From Gryganskiella cystojenkinii (lineage: Eukaryota; Mortierellomycota; Mortierellomycetes; Mortierellales; Mortierellaceae), in contig JAAAIG010000711.1 of NCBI GenBank assembly GCA_015852425.1, positions 1 to 20,276 on the forward strand: a stretch of DNA of 20,276 nucleotides, read 5' to 3'. Positions within the stretch are counted from its first letter, which is position 1. Every line of letters starts with the position of its first letter. The translations under genes and the position numbers were made by a program. Positions 1 through 8,858 of this stretch are shown piece by piece. The notes beneath the pieces were generated by a model. That model saw nothing but the letters and a program-made list of their open reading frames with translations. It was not told the DNA's origin and made no database searches.

Positions 1-216
1 TGCACCAAGGCGTCCAGGACTGGCCATTCCCGCCTGACTTGACTTTCCTCCATTCCTCTCCTTTAGTGGCACTAGTCCAGCCTCAGAAGAATCACCGATG
101 TCGCCAAGGCCTCGCTTGGCTGGTTGAGTCGTCCTTATTTGCCCTCAAGACGTGTTTGCGCGAGCTGGATCCTTATTTTTGGCATCATCATGGGGACGAT
201 GTTCACCGGGGTTCAT
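1..216 (-). CDS. Possible 5' end of an unidentified gene running off the left edge
   Basis: An ATG at 216 (context AAAATG, purine at -3) follows a long CT-rich stretch on the minus strand, the usual look of a 5' leader in this window. The frame reads a hydrophilic sequence beginning MNPGEHRPHDD, meets one TGA at 147-145, and is then open in the same frame to the window edge, with protein-like composition (for example LVPLKERNGGKSS). Either the gene has an intron here that I cannot place confidently, or it is broken, or the resemblance is chance. No domain is recognised. The plus strand also has a stop-free frame from position 3 to 221, which is an equally weak alternative. Confidence 0.22.
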
Positions 217-298
217 TTTGAGGGAGAAAAGGGGTTACTGTTCTGAAGATAAACGAAAATATGGGCAGGTAGGTTATGTATGTGTGCAAAGGAAGTTG

Positions 299-330
299 AG
301 GAGAGAGAGAGAGCGAGAGAGAGAGAGGAG
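299..330. repeat. GA/CT microsatellite
   Basis: This is a run of GA dinucleotides interrupted once by GC. On the minus strand it is a CT tract about 85-115 nt upstream of the ATG at 216, where it could be a pyrimidine-rich 5' leader or promoter element. The rest of 217-641 holds no convincing gene. Confidence 0.9.
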
Positions 331-533
331 GGTCGGGATCAAGAAGCAAAAATTCGGAATATAAAGACCACAACCAGAAAAGAAACAAAAGATAGAATCA
401 TTTCCTAACAAAAAGGCTTTCGTTTCCACGGCGATTTACGTTCCATCACCTCGGGGGCGTGATGGCAGTGGATTTCATGCCCTTATCTTGGAGTTCGCCT
501 CTGTTTTTGTGTTTTGTGTTTTGTTTTGTTTTG

Positions 534-616
534 TTTTGGAGGAGAGGGAGGCGGGTCCCTTTTCTTTTTTTTTTCTGTTTTTGTTTTATTATGTTTTGGA
601 GGAGAAGGAGGCGGGT
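534..616. repeat. Two-copy direct repeat with 60-bp period
   Basis: The segment TTTTGGAGGAGARGGAGGCG followed by GGT occurs at 534-556 and again at 594-616, exactly 60 bp apart. The spacer between them is T-rich. The right copy ends 26 bp before the decayed transposase frame, so the pair may be part of an old element end, but no terminal inverted repeat was found to support that. Confidence 0.75.
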
Positions 617-641
617 AGCCTAAAAGAAGAGTTGATCACCG

Positions 642-1290
642 ATGCAAACAGATGCATCTAAAGGCAAAATAAGTGGTGATGGTACCACGAAAACCACCAA
701 GACGGCTAGAAGGAAGAGGGCACGCGATTTTATGATGGGAAGCATGAAAACCTTGACTGACGCTTACGATCAATCCCATCAATCGATGGACACCATGTTC
801 ACGTCAATACTCTCCTCCGCAGCCTACTTGAGATGGCCATTGATGGCATACGTCTGCGCTTCAGGGTCCCATCTCGACAACAATAAAAGTAAAAGGCTCA
901 AATTCGACCAAGACCACAAAACATGGAGAAGCAGACGACTAGAGGGAGGTCATGTGCTGCATTGAGTCCTTCGGCAAGTACTATTACAACAAACTTGACA
1001 GGAAGGCGTTGCTCCCTCATCAAGTTCAACCGGCATCAAAGTTTGGAGGAGCCAAGATTATGATCCGGGGATGCATCGCCCGCCATGGCCCTGGCTCCCT
1101 GGCTTTGCCTGCGAGGTCAATGGCACCCTGAACGGAAGAATAGTACCTCGATGTCGTCATTGATTAAGTCCTCCATTCGTAGGAATGGTACGGCCAAGAT
1201 CCGAAAAGATTGTTCTTCAGCAAGATAACGCCTCGCCACACAGGGCAGGCCTTCCTCTTTTAACGACATGAGGTGAGGATCTTATCCTGG
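642..1290 (+). mobile_element. Decayed Tc1/mariner-type DDE transposase (relic)
   Basis: Pieces of a Tc1-family transposase are readable in order but in different frames. Around 895-930 is RLKFDQDHKTW, resembling the block before the first catalytic Asp. From 949, in another frame, come SFGKYYYNKLDRKALLPHQV and KFGGAKIMIRGCIARHGPG, the central Tc1 signature. EWYGQDP and then EKIVLQQDNASPH (from 1203) follow, again in different frames, and contain the second catalytic Asp (QQDN). The first catalytic position, normally an Asp-Glu pair, reads Ile-Glu here. There are at least three frame changes and several stops, and the third catalytic region is not recognisable. The copy cannot encode active transposase. 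The first 107 codons are open (642-965), but only their last part resembles the family. No terminal inverted repeats were found, so the element limits are approximate. Confidence 0.75.
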
Positions 1291-1422
1291 CTAGGAAGAT
1301 ATACGAAAAAAGGTCAACTATCTCCCAATAAAGAAAAATGCAGTAAACAGGCACTCACAGAGGAGCATGTTCATTTGTATTGTAATCTTAGAAGGCGATG
1401 TTAAGTTTCATAGCCTTGGAGA

Positions 1423-2988
1423 CTACCTCAGAAACGATTGGTTCTTAGGAGACGAACCCGAGAAGCCAGTCACGGCCAAGATCAGCCCCGCCACCAGCGT
1501 AGGCGAAAAATACTTCGAAAGGTCGACCCCAGCATTTGCGGTCAGGACAGCATCAAACGCGTTCTCGCGAGGACGGAGGGTTCATCTCCTTGATCAACAA
1601 CACACCCACGTATGTTGAACTCACTCTCGCCTGGAAAATCACATCTCCAAATAGGACCGAAACATCTGAAGGATTGTGCACCTGAACATTGAACCGCACG
1701 GCATTATTCCCTCCTCCACCCCGTTGGATCGTTAAGACTGAACCTGGGGTCAAATGCGCAACACCTCCAAAGTTATTCAACCTCCAAACTCAATGTCAGA
1801 AGAGACCCCAGCGCCCTCGACCGTGATCACTCTGGAAATTGGGACAGCATCTGCAAAAGCGGCTCCACTGAATGGATTCGCGGGCATAGAATCCCGGAGC
1901 GCATTGAAGGGCTTTGTCCCCGGGATCTCAAAAACGAGCCGAACATCGGTCTTGCCTCGAAACGTGAGTTTGTAATTTGTAGTCGTCGCGAGGGCAGAGA
2001 GTGCATTCACGAACGCTGACTGTGTTTCGGGGCTGATATTGAGATTCGTTGGTGCGAGTGGGAACGAGGCCTCGAACCCTTTGGTTTCGACATTGGCCCA
2101 CGCTGTCGCATAAGAACATGTTTTGGCGGCGCCATCCTTTTGGATCAAATGAAAAAGTATATCAAACAAAAGGAAGGTCGGCTGTTCGTTCCGTCTTTGT
2201 CTACATCTTTTGTCCAGTTGCATTTTGTTCCTAGATATCTCAAAAGATAAAACTTACGTAGACATCAATCTGGAGGCCAGTTCGAATAAAATCAATCCAG
2301 GTAATTAATTACATGAAAAGTTAGTTGCAAAACCAAACAAATGCCCCTGCAGGATCTACGACTTTCCCCAGCTCCCTTTCGTCGACCCCCCTTGACAACC
2401 TTTTTTTTTTTTTAAAAAAAAAAGGAATTTCTGTTACCTCAAGCTTGGTCTGAGTGACAGGGATGGAGCTAAACCCAGTGAAGGACCTGACCTTGAGATC
2501 GATTTGGGTTGCCTCGACCTGGGGAACGATCTCTCTCAAGTCAAATGTAAAGTTGATCGGCTTTGTTTCTTGGATGAGTTTGATGTCCTCCTGAATGCGG
2601 GCCGGTTTCACAAGTGTGAAAGTGTAGAAACCCCCCGAAAGCGACCTCCCCGCACGGTGCTTGAGGAGAGAAAGAGAGAATATACTGACGCTGATTTTCT
2701 TGCTGCACTCATCTGAAAAAGACCTGGTCGCTAAAGGTCTAGCAAAAGGAAAGAGGTCAGCAGAAACCATGTCAGAAGACGTTGCTCCGCCCCAAAGATG
2801 ATTTCCCTCTCGGTGTTCAACAGGTTTAATATCAGCTGCGAAGCTTTTTCTCATTACTGCAAAACGCATCCAAACGCGTCAGAAACTTGCTCGACGCGCT
2901 TGAAGAACGAGGGACGACGCGCTTCAATGACTGAGACGGTGCTGAGGATGAGGGTCGTCGCCAACAAGGCTAGAAGTGAGGTTTTCAT
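1423..2988 (-). CDS. Secreted DUF3712-like protein, five exons, two compensating frameshifts
   Basis: The ATG at 2988 opens a clear signal peptide (MKTSLLALLATTLILSTVSV, likely cut near IEA). My exon model is 2988-2858, 2738-2690, 2590-2438, 2269-2258 and 2136-1423. All junctions are GT-AG and all phases fit. Exon 4 is a 12-nt microexon encoding IDVY. The mature part, with segments such as QVEATQIDLKVRSFTGFSSI and NVQVHNPSDVSVLFGDVIF, resembles the LEA-like beta-sandwich proteins carrying DUF3712 in fungi; this is family recognition by eye, and the molecular role is unknown. The model would give about 350 residues. In exon 5 one base appears missing near 1779 (EFGG, then LNNFGG in the next frame) and one base extra near 1560-1570 (PPSSRE, then NAFDAV back in the first frame), so about 72 codons lie in a shifted frame. 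These are either assembly errors or real damage. The Tc1 relic lies 130 bp past its 3' end. Confidence 0.68.
2401..2423. repeat. T13/A10 tract pair inside intron 3
   Basis: Thirteen T are followed directly by ten A, flanked by CC and GG, so the whole element is nearly self-complementary. It lies within the predicted third intron of the DUF3712-like gene. A smaller pair (T10A7) occurs at 3254-3270. Confidence 0.85.
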
Positions 2989-3727
2989 ATGGGAGGATGA
3001 AGCGGTGGGGAAATTCTTCTCTTCTTGGGTCTTTGTTAAGGTCGAGTGACTCCTGCGAAAACGAAAAGAGATGGAGGAACAAAGTCTAAGAGTGGAGAGT
3101 GATGGAGTAGAATAATGGAAGAAGAAAAAATACCAGATGGACAGAAGGTTCAACAGATTGAAGGGGACGAGAGGACATGCGGGACCTGCAGGGAGCGCTT
3201 GAAAGAATTTTACTGTGCGCGAGTGCTTCTTCACGAAGGTAAACAAGTTGCAATTTTTTTTTTAAAAAAAGACGACCCTTGTTCATTTTCATGATACTTT
3301 CTCTCGATGGTCGGAGGATCTGTATCCTTGGACTGCTGCTCCAAAAGCAAGGATTGATAACGATGCGATCCGGACGTATGGTATTAGAGCTGAGCCCGTA
3401 AGCAAGATTATCTGCACGTCAAGTTCGATGCAGAGGTTGACTACGAGCCAGTGGCGCCACTGTCCAAACCTTGGATTCTTTCTATCTGGCGCATCATAGT
3501 CCGTCTACAACGGTTTGAAGCAAAAAAGAAAAATAATAATAGTAAATTGGCCGATACCCGTGCTCTTCTGTGAAAAGTGCGCTTTATTTTTGCTGCGAGA
3601 CAAGGTTCCAAAAAAAGGCGCACTGGAAAAGGAGAAATCAAAAAATGTACAATTGGGCAGTGAGAGTACGAGAGACCACCAAAAAGGTGGCTACACTGCT
3701 CACTTTCATGTGGCGAAAAGGATTTTT
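2989..3727. other. Spacer between the DUF3712-like gene and the PEBP gene
   Basis: This 739-bp stretch should hold the promoter and leader of the DUF3712-like gene and the 3' untranslated end of the PEBP gene, as both are on the minus strand. It contains a T10A7 tract pair at 3254-3270, about 270 bp upstream of the DUF3712-like ATG, and CT-rich sequence just upstream of that ATG. ORFs crossing it on either strand have no protein-like character. I see no further gene. Confidence 0.6.
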
Positions 3728-4546
3728 CTACTTGTTCTCTGCGAAATAGTAATTGACACCGACGAGTTCTAATCCAGCCTGAGATGCGAACTGACGAGTT
3801 TTGAAACTCTTCACTGCACTGGCGTTCAGAGGGGTCGTGAGCAAACTGGCATTTGAGGTGGGGACTTGCTTGTACAAAGAGAACACATATCGATGGGGTC
3901 CTGATCCTGCAGGTGGAGCAGGGCCCATATAAGGCGTCAGGCAAGTGCCTTGCGAGAGGTTAGCAGGCTGGAAATCCCCCGATCCAGGGCTGATGTTGGT
4001 GACGACCCAGTGACGATACTCTCGCCATTTGGCGTCATTGCGAGAAGGTGCATCGGGATCGGTCTGGTTTGTGTGATTCAATCGCGATATCAACGTTTTT
4101 TTCTTAGTCTGTTAGCATATGATTATATTTGCATAACAGCAACGTAAAATGATGTAACAGTCAACGAAGGTCTTATACAAACTGTTTGAGGTATATCTTA
4201 CAAAGATCAAGGTGTACTTGGACGACGGTGAGTCTGGGAGGAACGAAACTTGAGGCGCATGCTGAGTCTCTATGTGAAAGGAAACCGTGAGAAAGAAGGC
4301 GAATGAACGTGTTAGTCGATGAGAATTGCATGTGGGCATGACGCCGTTATGCATAGATTTGTTAAAAAAAGAAAGTCGAGTTCCTGTACCATTGACAGCA
4401 AGAGTATTTCCTAGAGCGACATCCTTGTTATGTCCATAACTGATGACGAGTAAGGTAGAGCCGTGGTAGGACTCGTGGACATCGGGGATAATGCCGTCCT
4501 TCTTCAGCGCGGACTCTGTTGCTTGGTCGGAGGTAACGAGTGGCAT
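3728..4546 (-). CDS. Phosphatidylethanolamine-binding protein (PEBP/RKIP family)
   Basis: Three exons (4546-4390, 4269-4202, 4063-3728) splice in phase to 186 residues, the normal size for the family. The N-terminus MPLVTSDQATESALKKDG is a typical fungal PEBP start. The protein then carries the conserved ligand-pocket blocks TDPDAPSR (start of exon 3) and GSGPHRYVFSLYKQ. The family binds anionic phospholipid head groups. The yeast relative Tfs1 inhibits carboxypeptidase Y and affects Ras signalling; which role applies here is not shown by the sequence. The start at 4546 was chosen because it matches the family N-terminus and has context TTAACCATG. The same frame is open upstream to another ATG at 4714 with a hydrophobic stretch (LTFLLFFLFLHSL), a possible but less likely extended form. 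The gene is transcribed divergently from the Mdv1-like gene across a 1.25-kb spacer. Confidence 0.92.
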
Positions 4547-4961
4547 GGTTAAGGATGGTGGTGGTTGTTTTTGATACTGAGCTGTCTGTTGGAGTTTTAG
4601 TGGTTCCTTGGTTGTGAGGGAGTGAAGAAAAAGAAAGAAAAGAAGAAAGGTCAACCTGCCAAGACGAGGAAGATTGCTAAAAGAAAAAGTTGGGCAGGAA
4701 TCGAATAATGACATAATGTTTTCCTTTTAGGAAGGTATCTTTGCAATAAGAAAGGCCGTGAAGTATTCATTAGTGAATAAAAAGTTATTCAGTGAAAAAT
4801 TCCTATTCTTGATGTCAATCAGAGACAAAACCTTGTTTTTTCCCTGTTTCCTTCATTTCAAATTATTCTCAATGGCAAACCTTATTAGGGGACATATCCT
4901 TGTCTGACCATTGGAAAGAAGATAAATGGGGATGGAAAGAGAGACAGCAGGGTGGCAAAAG

Positions 4962-5027
4962 CGGGAAGAAACAAACAGGGAGCCCCATGCAAGGTGACAG
5001 CACCTTGCTTTGGAGTGTTTCTTCCCG
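4962..5027. promoter_or_regulatory. Two-block inverted repeat (66 bp) in the divergent promoter
   Basis: The outer arms CGGGAAGAAACA (4962-4973) and TGTTTCTTCCCG (5016-5027) are perfect 12-bp complements. Nested inside, GCAAGGTG (4989-4996) and CACCTTGC (5001-5008) form a perfect 8-bp stem around the loop ACAG. The strand-to-strand spacers are 15 and 7 nt. It could be a dyad transcription-factor site, a cruciform or a transcribed hairpin; the sequence alone does not decide. Confidence 0.8.
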
Positions 5028-5130
5028 AGGACAAACGGATGTCCCTTTGAGGGGGTGAAGGGAAGAGACGAAAAGGATGACTCTATCCTTCTATCCTCCA
5101 GCGTGGCGTTTCTGTCCCTGAAAAAGAATC

Positions 5131-5150
5131 AGATCAGATCAGATCAGATC
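5131..5150. repeat. AGATC pentamer tandem repeat (four units)
   Basis: Four exact AGATC units are preceded by a partial unit (AATC). They contain overlapping GATC sites and lie about 650 bp upstream of the Mdv1-like start. Confidence 0.9.
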
Positions 5151-5797
5151 GAGTCGGATCTTGTTTGAATTTCCCTTATTTCTCATCGCTCTCTCTTTTT
5201 CAAATCCACAGTCCGTCGGACAACACCAACAGATCAATAAGATTCCCTCGATCGTCATTCTTTTTCTCTTTCCTCCTTTACATTCACAGATCTTTTTCTT
5301 CTGATCAGCCAACTTTTCTTCATTCTCCCTCTCTGAGTCAATTTCTTCATTTCGGATACCCCATTTTGAACTTTTTTTTTTTTTGTTCATTTCATTCATT
5401 ACTTTCACACGAGCTGGTCTCCTTCTTACACGCGCCTTTGGTCCTCCATACCCACCAGACACCATTTCAAGTCTCAACCCGGACCAACTCGTAACACCTG
5501 GACGCGGAAGGATTCTGAACACTGGGACTCGCGTTCGTTGGCTGTGTCTGTTCACACTTTTTTTCCGTTCCCGACAACCTCAAGCCAACCACAGGAGTTC
5601 TCCTCCCTGTTCAAACTCGGCCCTTGAAAGGAAACAAACAAAAACACAGCAAAAAGAAGGCTATCGACACCAGCATCCGTCAAAACATCATCACATACAC
5701 AAACAAACAAGAGCTTTCGTCGACAGCAGCTGTCAACAACATCCACAACTGAGTAGCAACAATAGCAGCAGAGAGAGAAAGAGTGAGTTGAGCAATT

Positions 5798-8341
5798 ATG
5801 ATGGCGTCCACAGCATCCGCGTCCTCCCGGAGTAAACAACCTCCCGAGAAGAAATCCTCTGCTACTCCTCACCCTCTTCCGACCAAGGACCAACAACAGC
5901 GCCACTCTTTGATCGAAGCCACTTCCTCCCGTGCAGCCCTGGTCCAGTCCGCTGCCAATTCGGCTCTGGCTCAAACCGTCTCCGGATTGTCTGCAACAGG
6001 AAGATCGATCTCCTCCATGGTTTCGTCAGGATTGCAATCGCCGAGACATCGGATCGTCGAGTTGTTGCACGCCTTTGATGTCACGGATTTCGCCTCATCA
6101 GCTCGTCATACCCTTTCAACCACTAGCAGCATCGTCTTTTCGCCCTTGACGGTCCAGGCTGTCAAGGGCGATCTGACCGGGATTGCTTCGTTGACAGGAC
6201 TCACAGGGATGGCACCGCATCTGATGGCTAGTCATTACCTTAAAAAGGCTACTGCAAACGCTCAAGCACTCGCCCTGACAGGAGCGATACAAGCCACCCC
6301 CATGCCCGCAGATCAATTACTCGCAGAAGAGATCCCGGAGCCTGCAGCTCGAGTTTCGCTCTTCCAGGGGTTCAAAGCTTCTTATCCTGGCAACTCGAAA
6401 AACGGTCGAAGGAGCAAGAACCATCAGCGGAGACGGAAACCCGGGTTTGGAGGCGGTGACGTTGATCCGGATAATCCGCATGCTGCGTTCTCGTCCTTGT
6501 TGAATGAGCGGGAGCGAACAATCAAGGAGCAGGTCAAATTACAAACGCAAAAGGTAAACAACACAAGCAAACATGTCGCAGCAAAAAAAAAAAACTGGGA
6601 CGATCTGTTTTTGGTCCGTGCTCTACTTGCAGCTTGCAGGGAATGAGAAAATATTGATTCGATGGTTTTTCTGAATTCTTTCTTGCATTTGTTGTAGAGT
6701 GTTATTCAGTGCGAACTGGATCAAATAGCGGCATCCATCGAAACTCTTCAGGGAAAACAAAAGAACCTTGGATTTCAGCTCACAAAACTTGGAGAGCGTG
6801 AGGACGATCTTGCCGATACCCGTACGTAACAGATGCTGTTAAGCATTTTTTTTTTTTTTGCTTCGCTGGACCAGAGTAACCGCGGCATTGAACCTCTGAT
6901 TTTTATGATCCGTTACCCCTCATTTCAATAGTGGCAGATTTGAACGACAAGCTGGCTGGAATTTCTGAGGGCAACAAGAATTCCAACGGTGATCGTAAGT
7001 GAACTAGGCCGAGTCCGAGGACCAGCGTCATGCGAAGTATCCGCCATATTAACAATGCCTCTCCATCAAATATCAACCATTTTCCCCACAGAACTTCAAT
7101 TAGAATACAGGAACGAGACCAGGGATTCTGGAACCTGTATGCAGACCTTTTACGGACATGACGGAATCATCACCTGTCTGGATCTGAACGGACCCTACGG
7201 AACCATGGTCACGGCCTCAAGAGATTGTACCACTCGCGTTTGGGATTTAACAACCTTCAAATGCTTGGGTCAGTTGCCCGGCCATGGCGATTATGTCGAG
7301 TGCATGCAGCTGGAGGAACATACCCTGGTGACCGGATCAAGAGACAATACTATCCGAATGTGGAACCTCGCTGATCTTCATCACCCTCAGGATTCTCGGT
7401 CTTCGTCCCCCTCACCCTCGGAAAGCAGTGCCAAGATGACGGACGAGGATGACTATAGCCGATCGTCAACTGATACCCTCAATGTTTTGGATTCTTGCTG
7501 GACCAACACCCTGAATGGACATACTGGAAGCGTTACCTGTCTTTACTTTGAGGACTCCAAATTGGTAAGTGAAAAAAAAGTCGCCTTTAGAGATCACAAA
7601 CAGGAATTCACCGAGAAAATTAACATGTTTATTAATCATTTCTGTCATTTTTTTTCAATAGCTCTCAGGATCCAACGACAAGACGATCAAGGAATGGGAC
7701 TTGACTACGGGACAGTGTGTGCTGACAATGGATTTGCTCTGGGCCATGAGTACCTCAAACAACTCTTGGTCGGAGTGGATGAACAACCAAAATGTCGATC
7801 AGAGCTTTGTTGGCGGTCTTCAGTTTTGGCAATATGCGCTCTGCAGTGGAACCATTGATGGAGCCATTCGCATGTGGGATTGTAAGTTTGGAAGGGGAAG
7901 CTGCTTGTAGGTTACTGCTATACTTATTCGTCCATAAGAAGCAATACCTAATGTCATTTCTTTGTTGCTCTTTTCTACTTTGTAGTGAGAACGGGTCAAA
8001 CCCACAGGACATTGACAGGACACACAGGACCCGTCAGTTCGTTGCAATTTGATGATTTCCATGTGGTCAGTGGTGGTATTGACAAGAGCGTTCGGATATG
8101 GGACTTGAGGACAGGCGGGATCCAGGAAATCCTGCAATACGAGGAACCTGTCAAGAGTCTTCAGTTTGACAGTTCCAAGATCATTGTTGGGTCTGGGGAG
8201 AGTCTCAAGATCTATGATCGGGTCTCACAGCAACATTCGTACTATACGGGGCATACCAACACGGTCGAGACTGTCCGGTTCTCGGATTCGGTAATGGCGT
8301 CCGGAGGTCAGGATTCGACTGTTCGCTTGTGGCAACGGTAG
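5798..8341 (+). CDS. MDV1: Mdv1/Caf4-like mitochondrial division WD40 protein
   Basis: Six exons (5798-6553, 6698-6821, 6932-6994, 7092-7564, 7662-7881, 7986-8341) splice in phase to 663 residues, close to yeast Mdv1 (about 714). The N-terminal region (about 1-230) is Ser/Ala-rich with a predicted helical part (around SPRHRIVELLHAFDVTDF). Residues about 235-315 are a charged heptad-like coiled coil (KEQVKLQTQK, GKQKNLGFQLTKLGE). From about residue 330 there are seven WD40 blades, with clear GH...WD cores such as YGHDGIITCLDL/TTRVWDL and TGHTGPVSSLQF/SVRIWDL. A Ser/Pro-rich insert (SSSPSPSESS) separates blades 2 and 3. Known family role: the adaptor binds Fis1 on the outer mitochondrial membrane through its N-terminal part and recruits the dynamin Dnm1 through the propeller. 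Two ATGs (5798, 5801) are possible starts. The call rests on the N-extension, coiled coil and seven-blade order; another WD40 protein of similar layout is a weaker alternative. Confidence 0.88.
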
Positions 8342-8858
8342 GCTTAACAGATCAAGGAATCAGCCCATCAATAAAAAAATACACGGCATTTTTGCATTCC
8401 CTTTTTTTTTCCGATTGAGGTGGGGATTCGAACGGGAACCGATATTTTTTGCTGGTAGATCGGGACAAAGAATGAAAACGAGAATATCAAAAAGGGCTGT
8501 GATATCCCCTCGGAGCACAAGTTCTTCACCTGCGGATGGAAGGCGATGTCTGAACACTGACTGACTGACACAAGGATCCAAAAATAGCATTTGATCAGAT
8601 CGCGGCACACTTCCACTTTGCTTTCCCACTTTGCTCACTTTGTTTATTCCTTTCTCATTATTATTACTTTCTGGTTGTCATTACTTTCTGGTTGTCCATC
8701 CGTCCTTCATTCCATCCATCCTCCATCACTCACGTAAAATCAGCAACCCCCTTGTCTTCCTTATTCATACTCATCGTCCCCGTCGTCTCCCCCTTGTTTC
8801 CTTCCTTCATACTCATTCTACCAAACCCACTCCACGAAAAAGCACTCTTACTTCGAAA
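8342..8858. promoter_or_regulatory. Spacer holding the GT34 gene promoter and leader
   Basis: This 517-bp stretch covers the 3' end of the Mdv1-like gene and the 5' region of the glycosyltransferase gene. It becomes strongly pyrimidine-rich after about 8690, as expected for a leader. It contains a perfect 17-bp tandem duplication (8663-8696) and a repeated CCACTTTGCT. The frame of the downstream gene is open through part of it (from 8631) but the composition is not protein-like. Confidence 0.55.
8663..8696. repeat. Perfect 17-bp tandem duplication
   Basis: The unit ATTACTTTCTGGTTGTC occurs twice in a row (8663-8679 and 8680-8696) without mismatch, about 165-195 bp upstream of the glycosyltransferase start codon. 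Confidence 0.92.

Larger units (their letters stand above)
4547..5797. promoter_or_regulatory. Shared divergent promoter region (PEBP and Mdv1-like genes)
   Basis: This 1251-bp spacer separates two genes transcribed away from each other. It contains a two-block inverted repeat at 4962-5027 and four AGATC units at 5131-5150. Long CT-rich stretches from about 5160 to 5580, including a T14 run near 5371-5384, probably form the promoter and leader of the Mdv1-like gene. CAA/CAC-rich sequence from about 5630 to 5760 looks like untranslated leader. No convincing coding sequence is present, although a few 100-150-codon ORFs cross it by chance. Confidence 0.6.

Noticed and set aside
3441..3944. A 167-codon minus-strand ORF overlapping the PEBP last exon
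   Set aside because: It is an out-of-frame shadow. The PEBP frame with GSGPHRYVFSLYKQ is the real one.
5139..5974. ORFs of 109-150 codons on both strands in the divergent promoter region
   Set aside because: Their composition follows CT/CAA-rich leader sequence and no conserved motif is visible. The Mdv1-like start at 5798 explains the coding signal at the right end.
6989..7091. ATG at 6989 as the start of a shorter WD40 protein
   Set aside because: The stretch 6995-7091 is an intron (GTAAGT to CCACAG), and upstream exons encode the coiled coil in phase.
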